Shown: in pieces, positions 19,546 through 29,187 of the stretch
Position numbering within the stretch: position 1 is the first letter of the stretch
Layout of the letters: every line of letters starts with the position of its first letter
Assembly (NCBI GenBank): GCA_902617515.1
Contig: CACMWX010000001.1
Location: 29,799-93,798 of the forward strand
From: an uncultured Alphaproteobacteria bacterium
GTDB taxonomy: Bacteria > Pseudomonadota > Alphaproteobacteria > HIMB59
Direction of reading: 5' to 3'
DNA length: 64,000 nt
Program-made: the position numbers and the translations under genes
The notes under the pieces: model-generated
What the model was told of the DNA's origin: nothing
The model's input: the letters and a program-made list of their open reading frames with translations, nothing else
Database searches by the model: none

Positions 19546-19931
19546 GCTAACTGACTAGCTAAGTCGTCAAAATCAGAGGTTTGGTTACGTTCTGACTCAT
19601 TATCTTTATTCAAATCGCTGTTATTATTTTTAGATTTGTCTTTAGTAATAATTTTTCTAGCAACAAAACCACTATTTGAATTATCTGTTAGTCTAAAATA
19701 GTGTTCTGCGTGTTGAAGGTAAAACTGCTCTAATACATCATCACCTTGTCCTTTAGCATCTTTTGCTTTGTTAAGATAATCGTTATATTGGTCTTTTGGA
19801 TTTTTTCCGTTTCTTTTAAATCCGTTTGAATTTCCATTAGCTTGCAGATATGGTGAGTCTGCAACGCCAGATCTTGATGAGTTTATTTTTCTTTGACCAC
19901 CAAAAGGCTTTCTTTTAACAAAATTTTTCAT
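19542..19931 (-). CDS. DUF4167 protein (alphaproteobacterial)
   Basis: A 129-aa basic, low-complexity protein. The recognisable core is DVLEQFYLQHAEHYFRL (about 64-80), the hallmark of DUF4167, which is nearly confined to alphaproteobacteria and lies next to prmC-prfA in many of them. The N-terminus is Arg/Lys/Gly-rich and may bind RNA; this is inference, and no function is established. Its stop codon interlocks with that of the M23 gene. The gap to prmC is 38 bp. Confidence 0.85.
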   Translation of the reverse strand: MKNFVKRKPFGGQRKINSSRSGVADSPYLQANGNSNGFKRNGKNPKDQYNDYLNKAKDAKGQGDDVLEQFYLQHAEHYFRLTDNSNSGFVARKIITKDKSKNNNSDLNKDNESERNQTSDFDDLASQLA

Positions 19932-19969
19932 TAATTTTTTATTGATTATCTCTTAAAAAAGCCCATCAA

Positions 19970-20836
19970 TTAATTAGTAGGGAATTTTATTTTTATCAGT
20001 CTATCTAAATCAAGATAATCAGTTTTTTTATAAACTATTTTCACACCTTTTTCTAATAGAAATTTATACATATTTTTAGTGATAATTGGATCAATTTCAA
20101 AATAAACGACACCTTTATATTTTACACTAATTAAAAAATTAATAATTTTGACATAATAATCCATGCCTGATTTTCCACCATCAAGTGAAATTCTTGGATC
20201 ATGCAAAGTCTCTTTATTTAAATTTAAATAATTTCTTGTTGGTATATATGGTGGGTTACAAACAATATAATCAATATATTTCAGTCTATTTATTGGATAA
20301 TTTTCAAATAAATTTGAATGGAATATTTTTGTATTTTGTTGCTTTTTAAATTTAATTATATTTTTTTTACAAGCAGTAAGAGCATGTTTTGAAACATCAA
20401 TAAAATCACAAAATGCATTATCTAGCTCATCTATAATAGAAATACCGAGGCACCCAGTCCCACAACACAAATCAAGCAACTTCAAGTGTTTTTGATTTTT
20501 ATTTTTTTTAAAATCAATTAATAATTGTTCAACTAATATTTCAGAGTCGGCTCTGGGATCTAAAGTGTAATCATCTGTATAAAAAACTTTTTTCCAAAAA
20601 CCTTTTTCATTGATTATTTTTGCTAATGGTTTTCCTTTTATTCTATCATTTAGGATCATATTAATTAAACCTTGATCAACTTCACTGTTATTAATATCTA
20701 AATTGTTTTTAATTTTAGATGAATAAGAAATCATTATTTGAGACTCTTGTTCAGCTTGAGATCCAGTAATTGTGTTTAATTTTTCAAGTAATATTTTTTT
20801 TATATCAAATTTACTTAAATTGTTATTAATTAGCAT
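19970..20836 (-). CDS. prmC: Peptide chain release factor glutamine methyltransferase
   Basis: Methylates the Gln of the GGQ motif in RF1/RF2. The 288-aa protein has an N-terminal helical domain, a class I SAM-binding motif ([14 protein letters not shown]) and the catalytic NPPY (VCNPPYIP) specific for Gln/Asn N5-methylation. [11 protein letters not shown] is also typical. It overlaps the 3' end of prfA, its substrate's gene, by 11 bp: enzyme and target are coupled. Confidence 0.94.
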   Translation of the reverse strand: MLINNNLSKFDIKKILLEKLNTITGSQAEQESQIMISYSSKIKNNLDINNSEVDQGLINMILNDRIKGKPLAKIINEKGFWKKVFYTDDYTLDPRADSEILVEQLLIDFKKNKNQKHLKLLDLCCGTGCLGISIIDELDNAFCDFIDVSKHALTACKKNIIKFKKQQNTKIFHSNLFENYPINRLKYIDYIVCNPPYIPTRNYLNLNKETLHDPRISLDGGKSGMDYYVKIINFLISVKYKGVVYFEIDPIITKNMYKFLLEKGVKIVYKKTDYLDLDRLIKIKFPTN

Positions 20837-21905
20837 TAAGTTGACTTAATTTTTCGGCTTGTTCACTGGCTGACAAAGCTGATATCATTTCATCTAATGC
20901 CTCGCCAGTTAAAAACTGGTCTAATTTATAGAGCGTTAAGTTAATTCTATGATCTGATACTCTGCCTTGTGGAAAATTATATGTTCTTATTCTTTCAGAT
21001 CTATCTCCAGAACCAACTTGATTTTTTCTATTGGATGAGACCTCCTCTTGTTTCTTAATTCTTTCAACTTCATATAATCTAGATCGTAAAATTTTTAATG
21101 CTTTAGCTTTATTTTTATGTTGAGATCTTTCGTCTTGTTGAGTCACTACTATGTTTGTAGGTAAATGTGTAATTCTTACAGCGCTATCTGTTGTATTTAC
21201 CGATTGGCCTCCCGCCCCACCTGATCTATAAACGTCTATTCTTAAATCAGTATCTTTTATCTCTAAGTCAACGTCCTCAGCTTCTGGCAAAACAGCAACA
21301 GTTGCAGCCGAGGTATGAATCCTCCCCCCAGACTCAGTTTCTGGTATGCGTTGAACTCTGTGGACACCAGACTCATTTTTTAAAAATTTAAATACACCAT
21401 CTCCTTTAATTTCTATTATTGCTTCTTTTATACCCTTCAATCCTGTCTCGCTCTTCTCCATTGGCTGAAACTTCCAACTTTTTAATGAAGAATATCGCTC
21501 ATACATTCTATATAAATCTCCAGCAAACAATGCAGCCTCATCACCTCCAGTACCAGCCCTTATTTCTAATATTACATTTTTATCATCGGCCTCATCTTTA
21601 GGTAGTAGAGCAATTAGCAATTCTTTATTTTTAATTTCTAAATCTTTTTCATACAAAGGTAATTCTTGTTTTGCTAAATTTCGGAGCTCTTCGTCACTCT
21701 CATTTTCAAGTATTTCTTTATAGCCTTTAATTTCCCTATCTAAATTTTTAATTGTGTCAGATAAGGCAATAATTGGCTCCAATTTTGATAAATCTTTATT
21801 TATTTGAATAATTTCCTCATTTTTTAAGTTTTGAGAATTTAAAAGTTTCTCATTTAGTTGATTAAATTTGTTTTTTAAATCAATGATTTGTTTATCTAAT
21901 TTCAT
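20826..21905 (-). CDS. prfA: Peptide chain release factor 1
   Basis: Terminates translation at UAA and UAG. The 359-aa protein carries the peptidyl-hydrolysis motif GGQ in [17 protein letters not shown] and the RF1-type [16 protein letters not shown] place the start at ATG 21905, giving [13 protein letters not shown] and a length matching the 360-aa E. coli protein; a longer reading would need TTG at 21932. It overlaps hisS by 14 bp and prmC by 11 bp, forming a hisS-prfA-prmC unit. Confidence 0.95.
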   Translation of the reverse strand: MKLDKQIIDLKNKFNQLNEKLLNSQNLKNEEIIQINKDLSKLEPIIALSDTIKNLDREIKGYKEILENESDEELRNLAKQELPLYEKDLEIKNKELLIALLPKDEADDKNVILEIRAGTGGDEAALFAGDLYRMYERYSSLKSWKFQPMEKSETGLKGIKEAIIEIKGDGVFKFLKNESGVHRVQRIPETESGGRIHTSAATVAVLPEAEDVDLEIKDTDLRIDVYRSGGAGGQSVNTTDSAVRITHLPTNIVVTQQDERSQHKNKAKALKILRSRLYEVERIKKQEEVSSNRKNQVGSGDRSERIRTYNFPQGRVSDHRINLTLYKLDQFLTGEALDEMISALSASEQAEKLSQLNAN

Positions 21906-23139
21906 TTTTAAGCTCGAACTTGGATATTTCAAAAGATTTTTGATTTTTATTATTTAAATCTTTTAAAATAATTTTTTTATTTTTGATCTCTTCTTCACCA
22001 ATAAGAAGAATAAAACTAAAATTATTTTTATCTGCATAACTAAAAAGTTTTTTTATATTTTTACTAACTCTAACTTCGTGATTATATTTTGAACTATAAA
22101 TTTGTTTTAAAATCCTATTATTATTTAAATAAGACTCGTCTTGGACAGCAAATAATATCTTTTTATGTAAATCTAATTTTTCTTCTTTTATAGAAATCAA
22201 ATCCATTAATCTTTCTATACCGGCTGCCCAACCAACTCCTGGGATATCTCTTGAAGAAATCATACTAATTAAATTGTCATATCTGCCACCAGCTAATATT
22301 GCATTTTGTCTTTTATCTTCATTTGTTTGAAATTCAAAAGCCGTATGTGAATAATAATCTAATCCTCTAACTAATTTTGAATCCTCAAAAAATATAATTT
22401 TATTATCTTTTAGAAATTTTTTAACTTGATTGAAATAATTTTTACTCTCTTCAGATAAGTGTTCGCTAATTTTTGGAGCATTTACTAATATTTCAGAGTC
22501 TTTTGGATCTTTACTATCCAAAATTCTAAGTGGATTTTTATCTAATCTAGATTGTGAGATTTCTGATAAATGTTTTTTAAAATCAACTAAATATTTTTTT
22601 AATACATTAGCATATTTTATTTGATCCTCTTTTGACCCTAAAGAATTAATTAATAACTTATATTTATTGTCTTTAATTCCAAGGTTATCAAATAATAATT
22701 TTGCAATTAGAATTAATTCAAAATCTACATAGGGACTTTTTTCACCAATAGACTCAATATTTATTTGATGAAACTGTCTATATCTACCTTTTTGGGGTCT
22801 TTCTCTTCTAAACATTGGGCCGTGCGTAATTAATTTAAGTAAGCCAGATTGATAGTTTGAAGCAGCAAACCTAGCTAAACTACTTGTAGCCTCAGGTCTT
22901 AAACAAATATATGCCTCTCCTTTATCTCGAAATGAATACATCTCTTTAGAGACAATATCGGTTTGCTCACCTACGGTCCTAGAGAATAAATCTTGTTGTT
23001 CTAAAATAGGAGTTTGAATAGATTTAAAATTGAAATTCCTACATACTGAATAAAATTTTTCAATAATAAATTCAAACCTCTCCATTTCAACTCCATGAAT
23101 ATCATGTGTGCCTTTTACTAAACTAATATTTTTTTTCAT
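21892..23139 (-). CDS. hisS: Histidyl-tRNA synthetase
   Basis: Class II synthetase charging tRNA-His, 415 aa. Motifs: KGTHDIHG at the N-terminus, motif 2 in [19 protein letters not shown], the histidine-binding [14 protein letters not shown] and motif 3 in [14 protein letters not shown]-terminal anticodon-binding domain follows (about 330-415). It starts 4 bp inside the end of ispG and runs into prfA, within a dense minus-strand operon. Confidence 0.96.
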   Translation of the reverse strand: MKKNISLVKGTHDIHGVEMERFEFIIEKFYSVCRNFNFKSIQTPILEQQDLFSRTVGEQTDIVSKEMYSFRDKGEAYICLRPEATSSLARFAASNYQSGLLKLITHGPMFRRERPQKGRYRQFHQINIESIGEKSPYVDFELILIAKLLFDNLGIKDNKYKLLINSLGSKEDQIKYANVLKKYLVDFKKHLSEISQSRLDKNPLRILDSKDPKDSEILVNAPKISEHLSEESKNYFNQVKKFLKDNKIIFFEDSKLVRGLDYYSHTAFEFQTNEDKRQNAILAGGRYDNLISMISSRDIPGVGWAAGIERLMDLISIKEEKLDLHKKILFAVQDESYLNNNRILKQIYSSKYNHEVRVSKNIKKLFSYADKNNFSFILLIGEEEIKNKKIILKDLNNKNQKSFEISKFELKNEIR

Positions 23140-24230
23140 TTTGAATGATGAATCTGATCAACTTTATTTTCTATAGTTTTAACTAAGTACTCAACTAAAT
23201 CTTCATCTTGAATTCGATGGCTTTTTTGTCCATCGACATATACCATATGTGTGTTATTTCCACCACCAGTTATGCCTATGTTAGTCATTGTAGCTTCACC
23301 TGGCCCATTAACAACACATCCAATAATTGAAACTGTTATAGGTTTTTTAATGTGAGAAAGTTTTCTCTCAACATTTTTAACAGTCTTAATAACATCAAAT
23401 TGTTGCCTAGCGCAAGATGGGCAAGATATTATTGTCACACCATAATCTCTCAAATTTAGTGATTTTAACATTTCAAACCCTACTTTAACCTCTTGAGTTG
23501 GATGATCTGAAAGTGAAACTCTCACAGTATCGCCAATACCATCGTAAAGAAGCAAACCAAGACCTATAGAAGATTTTATTGATCCACTAAAATAACTTCC
23601 TGCTTCAGTAATACCTAGATGAAGAGGATAATCACAAAAATTAGATAACATTCTATATGACTCTACTGCTGTAAAAACGTTAGAAGCTTTTACACTAATT
23701 TTAAAATTATCAAAATTTAAATCCTCTAAAAGTTTTATATTTAGTTTAGCACTTTCAAATAATGCCTCAGAGGTTGGGCTTTTATATTTTTCTAATATTG
23801 ATTTTTCTAAACTTCCAGCATTAACACCTATTCTTATAGGTATTTTGTTCTGCTTGGCGGCTTCAACAACCTCTTTTACTTTTTCCTTAGAACCAATATT
23901 ACCTGGATTTATTCGAAGACAATGTGCTCCATTTTCTGCGGCCTCAAGAGCTCTTTTATAATGAAAGTGAATATCAGCAACTAAGGGAATCGTAATTTCA
24001 GGAATTATTTTTTTTAATGCTTTTGATGATTTCTCGTCAGGAACTGAAACTCTGACTATATCACATCCTTCTTGTTCAATGAGAGATATCTGCTCAAGAG
24101 TTGCTTCGATGTCATGGGTAAGGGTATTTGTCATTGTCTGTACCGTAATTGGAGAATCCCCACCAACAAAAATATTTCCAATTTGAATTTTTTTTGTTTT
24201 CTTTCTCTTTATTGAATGAGAATATTTCAT
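23136..24230 (-). CDS. ispG: 4-hydroxy-3-methylbut-2-en-1-yl diphosphate synthase
   Basis: IspG (GcpE) acts in the non-mevalonate isoprenoid pathway, reducing methylerythritol cyclodiphosphate to HMBPP. The 364-aa protein has the TIM-barrel part ([33 protein letters not shown]) and a C-terminal Fe-S domain with the cluster cysteines in SCPSCARQ and [10 protein letters not shown], all present. Together with ispB it supplies prenyl units for quinones. It overlaps both neighbours by 4 bp. Confidence 0.96.
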   Translation of the reverse strand: MKYSHSIKRKKTKKIQIGNIFVGGDSPITVQTMTNTLTHDIEATLEQISLIEQEGCDIVRVSVPDEKSSKALKKIIPEITIPLVADIHFHYKRALEAAENGAHCLRINPGNIGSKEKVKEVVEAAKQNKIPIRIGVNAGSLEKSILEKYKSPTSEALFESAKLNIKLLEDLNFDNFKISVKASNVFTAVESYRMLSNFCDYPLHLGITEAGSYFSGSIKSSIGLGLLLYDGIGDTVRVSLSDHPTQEVKVGFEMLKSLNLRDYGVTIISCPSCARQQFDVIKTVKNVERKLSHIKKPITVSIIGCVVNGPGEATMTNIGITGGGNNTHMVYVDGQKSHRIQDEDLVEYLVKTIENKVDQIHHSK

Positions 24231-24946
24231 AATAATGTCTCTAAATCTTTAATGTCAAAATTAAATAAATATGAATTTAATTTCTCATTTAGTTTAATTT
24301 CTATACCTCTGTAAATAATCTTATCAATGTTATTTATATTAGATAAATCGATAAAAAAATCATTGTCTAAATCGAGAATAAGTTCATTAGATTTAATAAT
24401 TTCACCAAATTGTAAAGTATTTTTAATATTGTTTTGAATTTTGTAAAAAATAGTCTTATTTGGCTTTGCAAAAATTGATAAATTTTGTGAATAATTTGCT
24501 CTATTTAACACAACAAGATTATTAATAAAATCATCATGACTTAATTCATATAAATCGTATTGATTAGATATATTTAAAACATCATTATAAATCTGATCTT
24601 TTTCTATTTCATTAAATAAAATTTGATTATTAAATTTATTATATATATTTAATGATAATAGAATTAAAATAATAAAAATAAGCAGAAATAGAAAATAAGT
24701 TATTGAAAGTTTTGTATAATCAATTGGGGTATCAATGATTGAACTTTTATATTTAATTTCGTAGCCCAAATATCTGTATATAGATTTTATATAAGTTGAT
24801 TGGTAAGCTCGATATTTTTTAGGAAGCTTTAAATTATCATCTAACAGACGTATTATTTCTAAGTCTAATTTTAGAGCTTTGGATAAATCATTGATTGACA
24901 GTCCTTTCTTAATTCTTGCCTCTTTGATTGAAATTAACTTATCCAA
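24227..24946 (-). CDS. RodZ-like helix-turn-helix membrane protein
   Basis: A 239-aa protein with an N-terminal HTH_25 helix-turn-helix (about 5-60: [20 protein letters not shown] and [15 protein letters not shown]), one membrane segment (about 80-101) and a C-terminal periplasmic part of DUF4115 type. This is the layout of RodZ, which links MreB to the cell-wall elongation machinery; the C-terminal part is short. The start is TTG at 24946, only 4 bp after the lysC stop, because no upstream ATG exists. It sits immediately before ispG, a common pairing in bacteria. Confidence 0.75.
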   Translation of the reverse strand: MDKLISIKEARIKKGLSINDLSKALKLDLEIIRLLDDNLKLPKKYRAYQSTYIKSIYRYLGYEIKYKSSIIDTPIDYTKLSITYFLFLLIFIILILLSLNIYNKFNNQILFNEIEKDQIYNDVLNISNQYDLYELSHDDFINNLVVLNRANYSQNLSIFAKPNKTIFYKIQNNIKNTLQFGEIIKSNELILDLDNDFFIDLSNINNIDKIIYRGIEIKLNEKLNSYLFNFDIKDLETLL

Positions 24947-24950
24947 AAAA

Positions 24951-26165
24951 TTATTTATGTAATTTGAAGGCTTGATGTAATTTTTGTAAAGCTAAATCTG
25001 TCTGATCTTCATGAATTAATATACTTATTTTTATTTCTGAAGTGGTAATAACTTGAATGTTTATTTTATTTTTTCCAAGAGTATCAAATAATGTCTGGGC
25101 AACTCCAGCATGAGATCTCATACCTACTCCAACAACTGAAATTTTTGAAATATTATTAGATGAAATAATTTTTTTATATCCAATTTTAGATTTCTCTTTT
25201 TTTAGTATTTTTAATGCTTTTTCTAAATCTAGTCTTGGCAAAGTAAAAGATAAATTTGCAAACTTTCCGTCTTGTGAAATGTTCTGGAGTATCATATCAA
25301 CATTTATATTTCCTTTAGCCAATGGCCCAAAGATTTTTGAAGAAACACCAGGTTTATCTAATACCCTTGAGAGAGTAATTTTTGCTTCATCTTTTGAATA
25401 TGCTATTCCACTTACAGTATTATTTTCTAAAACACTATTCTCATCTGTTATCATGGTACCAGTTTTTTTAGGTTTTAAAGAAGATCTTACACTTAATTTA
25501 GTATTTTTTCTCATAGCTAATTCAACAGAACGAGTTTGAAGAACCTTAGCCCCTTGTGAAGCTAATTCAAGCATTTCTTCATATGAAATTTTATTAATTT
25601 TTTTTGCTTTAGATACTTTGTTTGGATCGGTTGTAAATACTCCCTCAACATCAGTATAAATTATACATTCTACATCCAATGCTGCTGCAATTGCAACAGC
25701 ACTAGTATCTGAACCTCCCCTGCCTAAGGTAGTGATTTCTCCCTTACTATTAATACCTTGGAAACCAGGAATTACAAGAACATCAAAATTTTTAAATTCA
25801 TCAAATAAAAAATTAATGTTAATAGACAGTATTCTTGACTTCATATGATCAGATGAAGTTTTTATAGGTATTTGCCAACTAAGAAGAGATTTAGCTTTAA
25901 TCTTTTGATTATTAAGATAAATAGACATTAACGCACACGAAACATTTTCACCTGTAGAAATGGCATTATCAAAGTCAATTGGATTTGGGAATTTAGAAAA
26001 AGATTTTGTTAAGTTAATTAAACGATCAGTTTCACCTGACATTGCAGATAACACAGCTATAACTTTAGATTTTTTTGACCAACCATGAATAATATCTGCT
26101 GATCTTTTTATAGCTTCAATACTACCAACAGATGTGCCACCAAATTTTAAAACTTTAATTTTCAT
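24951..26165 (-). CDS. lysC: Aspartate kinase
   Basis: Phosphorylates aspartate, the first step to lysine, threonine and methionine. The 404-aa monofunctional enzyme has the N-terminal KFGGTSVGSIEAI, the kinase core (TLGRGGSDTSAVAIAAAL, ECIIYTDVEGVFTTDP) and two C-terminal ACT domains (about 260-404) for feedback control. The gene faces ubiG, a common alphaproteobacterial arrangement, and appears to head the operon with the RodZ-like gene, ispG, hisS, prfA and prmC. Confidence 0.96.
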   Translation of the reverse strand: MKIKVLKFGGTSVGSIEAIKRSADIIHGWSKKSKVIAVLSAMSGETDRLINLTKSFSKFPNPIDFDNAISTGENVSCALMSIYLNNQKIKAKSLLSWQIPIKTSSDHMKSRILSININFLFDEFKNFDVLVIPGFQGINSKGEITTLGRGGSDTSAVAIAAALDVECIIYTDVEGVFTTDPNKVSKAKKINKISYEEMLELASQGAKVLQTRSVELAMRKNTKLSVRSSLKPKKTGTMITDENSVLENNTVSGIAYSKDEAKITLSRVLDKPGVSSKIFGPLAKGNINVDMILQNISQDGKFANLSFTLPRLDLEKALKILKKEKSKIGYKKIISSNNISKISVVGVGMRSHAGVAQTLFDTLGKNKINIQVITTSEIKISILIHEDQTDLALQKLHQAFKLHK

Positions 26166-26175
26166 AAATTACGGT

Positions 26176-26203
26176 AATATACCCTTAACATTTATGATGT
26201 AAA
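26176..26203 (-). promoter_or_regulatory. Candidate lysC promoter, nearly leaderless
   Basis: On the minus strand TTTACA (26203-26198) and TATATT (26181-26176) each match the sigma-70 consensus at 5 of 6 positions, with a 16-bp spacer. The predicted start site, about 7 nt downstream, falls 3-5 nt before the lysC ATG (26165), so the transcript would be almost leaderless. On the other strand the same DNA offers TAATAT (26175-26180) as a -10 for ubiG. Confidence 0.45.
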
Positions 26204-26207
26204 GAAC

Positions 26208-26864
26208 ATGGGCACTTATAATAGTAAGTATTACGAACCATTAGAGCAAATGATGGCAATCAGACATCAGTATATGTCTAAAATATTAAAAAATCATAAT
26301 GGTCAAGATATCTATGAATTTTTTAAGAATAAAAAGGTTTTAGATCTTGGATGTGGAACTGGTGAATTCCTTAATAATTATTTTGATATGGGTGCAGACT
26401 GTTCTGGTATAGATATCGAGAATAATTTTAAAATAAAAAACAAAATAAATTTTAAACTTATAAATATAGAGGCTAATAAATTCCTAAAAAATTGTAAAAA
26501 AAAATTTGACGTCATTTTTTTATTTGAATTCTTAGAACATTTAGAAGAACATGATAAATATCAACTTTTTGAAAACTTGAGTAAAAATCTTAATAAAAAT
26601 GCATATATATTTATATCTACTCTTAATAAGAATTTATTATCAAGATATTTAGTTATTGATATTGCTGAAAATCTTTTAAAACTTCTTCCAAAAAAAACCC
26701 ACGATTTTAATCTTTTCTTATCTCCTTCTAAATTACAATCAATAAGTCAAAAATATAATTTTAATTTAATGGATATAGAAGGTATACAATACAACCCAAT
26801 TCTAAAATCATTCAAACTAAGTAAAATTGATTTAGTTAATTATTTTAGTACTTTGAAATACTAA
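26208..26864 (+). CDS. ubiG: Ubiquinone biosynthesis O-methyltransferase UbiG
   Basis: Carries out the two O-methylations in ubiquinone synthesis. The 218-aa protein has a SAM-binding LDLGCGTGEFL (about 46-56) and the UbiG-type sequences FEFLEHLEEHDKY, STLNKNLLSRYLVIDIAENL and LLPKKTHDFNLFLSPSKL. The N-terminus is shorter than usual, and the family's Trp-Trp region is not conserved. It faces lysC and shares an interlocked CTAA with the DUF1178 gene at its 3' end. Confidence 0.85.
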   Translation: MGTYNSKYYEPLEQMMAIRHQYMSKILKNHNGQDIYEFFKNKKVLDLGCGTGEFLNNYFDMGADCSGIDIENNFKIKNKINFKLINIEANKFLKNCKKKFDVIFLFEFLEHLEEHDKYQLFENLSKNLNKNAYIFISTLNKNLLSRYLVIDIAENLLKLLPKKTHDFNLFLSPSKLQSISQKYNFNLMDIEGIQYNPILKSFKLSKIDLVNYFSTLKY

Positions 26865-27295
26865 TTTTTATTTTTTTCTCTTTTACTAAAAGGAAGTCTG
26901 ACTAAAGATATTCCCTCATCAACCAATTCTTGGCTTTCTTTGTCAGTTGCCTCTCCATAAATTGGTTTATCTTTAGATTCACCATAATGAATTTTTCTAG
27001 CCTCTTCTGGAAACTTTTTTCCAACATATGTAAAATTTTTTTCTATCTCAGATTTAATTTTATTTAACTGTTTATTATAATTTGAAAATAATTTCTTTTT
27101 TTCACGATTAAATTTAGCTGAGCTTGTTGATTTATTAGAAATGTTTGGTGCCATAACTGATTTTGATATTTTTGATGAATTGCAGAAAGGGCATTCAATT
27201 TGTTTTTTTCTTTTCTGTTTTTCATAAGAGTTTGAATCATCAAAACTAGCTTCAAAGATGTGTTGATTTTCACAAATTAAATCAAATTTTATCAT
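26861..27295 (-). CDS. DUF1178 protein
   Basis: A 144-aa protein of the DUF1178 family, known mainly from alpha- and betaproteobacteria. The N-terminus MIKFDLICENQHIFEASFDD and the CPFCNSSKISKSVMAP segment with a possible metal-binding Cys pair are diagnostic. Function unknown. In alphaproteobacteria it commonly follows a nitrilase-family hydrolase and lies next to ubiG, exactly as here. Confidence 0.88.
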   Translation of the reverse strand: MIKFDLICENQHIFEASFDDSNSYEKQKRKKQIECPFCNSSKISKSVMAPNISNKSTSSAKFNREKKKLFSNYNKQLNKIKSEIEKNFTYVGKKFPEEARKIHYGESKDKPIYGEATDKESQELVDEGISLVRLPFSKREKNKN

Positions 27296-27334
27296 AATTT
27301 ATATTTAGCCACTGAAAAACAATTTTCAATAATA

Positions 27335-28123
27335 TTACTCAAAATTTCTATCATTATTTAATACAGGTATTGCGTTTTGACAATCTCTAACTCTATTTAA
27401 ATCAAGCTCTGCAGTTATAATTATCTCACCATCTTCTGCTTCTGCTAATGTTTCTCCCCAAGGATCTACTATTAAAGAGTGTCCATAAGTTGACCTATTC
27501 TCATTATTTACCCCCCATTGATTAGGTGCCAATATAAAAACTCCATTCTCAATAGCCCTTGCTTTGATAAGAGAATGCCAATGAGCCTTGCCTGTTGTGT
27601 GAGTAAAAGCTGAAGGAACAACAATTATTTGTGAACCTTTTTTTGCCAAAGCCCTATACATTTTAGGATACCTTAAATCATAGCAAATAGTGTGACCAAT
27701 TGAGTACCCTAATACATTAGTCATTTTTAATTTACTTCCAGATGAATAAAAATTACTTTCTTTATAAGACTCTCCATTTTTTAATGTAACATCGAACATA
27801 TGAATTTTATCATAAATTGAAATTATATCTCCGCTAGGATTAATTAAGATTGATCGATTAAATAACTTATCGTTTTCGGTTATAGGAAGTGAACCTAGAA
27901 GTAAATAAACTTTATTTATCTTTGAAAAATTTTTAAAATATTTTATGCATTCATGGTCCATTTCAATCAAAATTTTAAGTTTATTAGATAAAAAGAGGAA
28001 GCACTCCGGTAGTAAAATAAAATCTGGGTTTGAAATTAAGCTATCTCTTAAAAAATTTTTTGATTTTTCAAAATTTTCATCAAAGTTTGAACCAATTGTG
28101 ATTTGAATTAACGCAACTTTCAT
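27335..28123 (-). CDS. Carbon-nitrogen hydrolase (Nit1/Nit2-like omega-amidase family)
   Basis: A 262-aa nitrilase-superfamily amidase with the catalytic triad Glu40 (LLPECF), Lys106 (YDKIHMFDV) and Cys147 (GHTICYDLRYP). Closest resemblance is to the Nit1/Nit2 group, which deamidate deaminated glutathione or omega-amides; the substrate is inferred from family only. It starts directly after orf102 and is followed 39 bp later by the DUF1178 gene. Confidence 0.9.
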   Translation of the reverse strand: MKVALIQITIGSNFDENFEKSKNFLRDSLISNPDFILLPECFLFLSNKLKILIEMDHECIKYFKNFSKINKVYLLLGSLPITENDKLFNRSILINPSGDIISIYDKIHMFDVTLKNGESYKESNFYSSGSKLKMTNVLGYSIGHTICYDLRYPKMYRALAKKGSQIIVVPSAFTHTTGKAHWHSLIKARAIENGVFILAPNQWGVNNENRSTYGHSLIVDPWGETLAEAEDGEIIITAELDLNRVRDCQNAIPVLNNDRNFE

Positions 28124-28432
28124 TTAAATGTTTAACTTATAAATAATAAAGTTTGAAACATCTTTAATAGCTTTGTGAATTTTTATTTTTTCTTTAGGTA
28201 AAATAGAAATACTGTGGTTTGAAAATAATATATAGTCAAATTCTTTATTCTCTTTTTCTAATGTTAGTTTCAAAGTCCTATCTTTATTTAAAACTACAAT
28301 TGGCTCTTCGGCAGAATATAAGAGTTCATTATCATTATTTGAAGTAATTATTTCAATAAACTCTTTATGAAACAATTCAGGATTTTCATAAAATGTTAAT
28401 CTTTTTTGATCTAAATTAAATCTCGATATCAT
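28124..28432 (-). CDS. Hypothetical 102-aa protein
   Basis: Not recognised. The translation (MISRFNLDQKRLTFYENPELF...) has no signal peptide or membrane segment and no CPxC motif. It directly precedes the nitrilase gene with no gap and shares only a 21-bp divergent spacer with the next gene. In related alphaproteobacterial clusters a glutaredoxin (grxC) occupies this slot, but nothing here resembles a glutaredoxin. Coding is supported by the tight fit between neighbours and by strand consistency. Confidence 0.6.
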   Translation of the reverse strand: MISRFNLDQKRLTFYENPELFHKEFIEIITSNNDNELLYSAEEPIVVLNKDRTLKLTLEKENKEFDYILFSNHSISILPKEKIKIHKAIKDVSNFIIYKLNI

Positions 28433-28453
28433 GGTAAGTTACTCTAACACATT

Positions 28454-29161
28454 ATGTCAGAATTTAATTTAAAAAAGAAAAATGTAAGAAGAAAGGCTTA
28501 TTTTGATAAAAATAATTTTCTTACAAAAAATGGATCAGATTTAATAAAAAATAAATTAAAGTTCATTTCAAAAAAAATAGAACGTTGTTTAATATTAGAT
28601 GAAGATCTTGATACAAATATTTCTAATTTTAGTGTTACAAAATTCAAAAATATCAATGATATTACTTTAGATAAGGATAAGTATGATGCTGCTATTTCAA
28701 ATTTTTCTTTGCAGATACCATTGTTTTTAAATAGCAATGATATTTTTAATAAAATTCTATCCAAATTAAATGATAACAGTTTATTTTGCTTCAATATTAT
28801 AACCTCAAATTCTATGAGGACACTTCAAAATATTTTTTTAGAAATAGATGAGAAAATTTACGGAGGTGTATACAGAAGATTTGGACCATTTTTAGAAACT
28901 TCAAAATTGATAGATGATTTGAATAAAAATAAATACAAAGATGTAGTTGTGGGAATAGATAATCTAGAAATTAACTACAGTTCTTTAAGCAACATGAGAA
29001 GTGATTTTAGAAAATTTGGAATTTCTAATTTTTTTAATGAAAAACACAGATTTAAAAAAGATTTTTTAAAATTAACAAACAAATTATTTTCAAAATTAGT
29101 TGATAATCATAAATATATTCCATTAGAAATAGAGATTGCTACATTTACATCATGGAAATAA
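28454..29161 (+). CDS. NDUFAF5/BioC-like methyltransferase homologue with degenerate SAM motif
   Basis: A 235-aa protein that looks like an alphaproteobacterial NDUFAF5/BioC-like methyltransferase by position and by the N-terminal KKNVRRKAYFDKNNFL and YDAAISNFSLQ (about 76-86). Other family-like sequences are FGPFLETSKLIDDL and the Arg-rich NMRSDFRKFG. The SAM-binding glycine motif, normally LDLGCGTG, reads ILDEDLDTNI at about 47-56 with no glycine, so SAM binding is doubtful. The gene faces orf102 and lies 26 bp before secA. Confidence 0.55.
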   Translation: MSEFNLKKKNVRRKAYFDKNNFLTKNGSDLIKNKLKFISKKIERCLILDEDLDTNISNFSVTKFKNINDITLDKDKYDAAISNFSLQIPLFLNSNDIFNKILSKLNDNSLFCFNIITSNSMRTLQNIFLEIDEKIYGGVYRRFGPFLETSKLIDDLNKNKYKDVVVGIDNLEINYSSLSNMRSDFRKFGISNFFNEKHRFKKDFLKLTNKLFSKLVDNHKYIPLEIEIATFTSWK

Positions 29162-29187
29162 TATTAATTTAGTATATTTGTAAGCTA

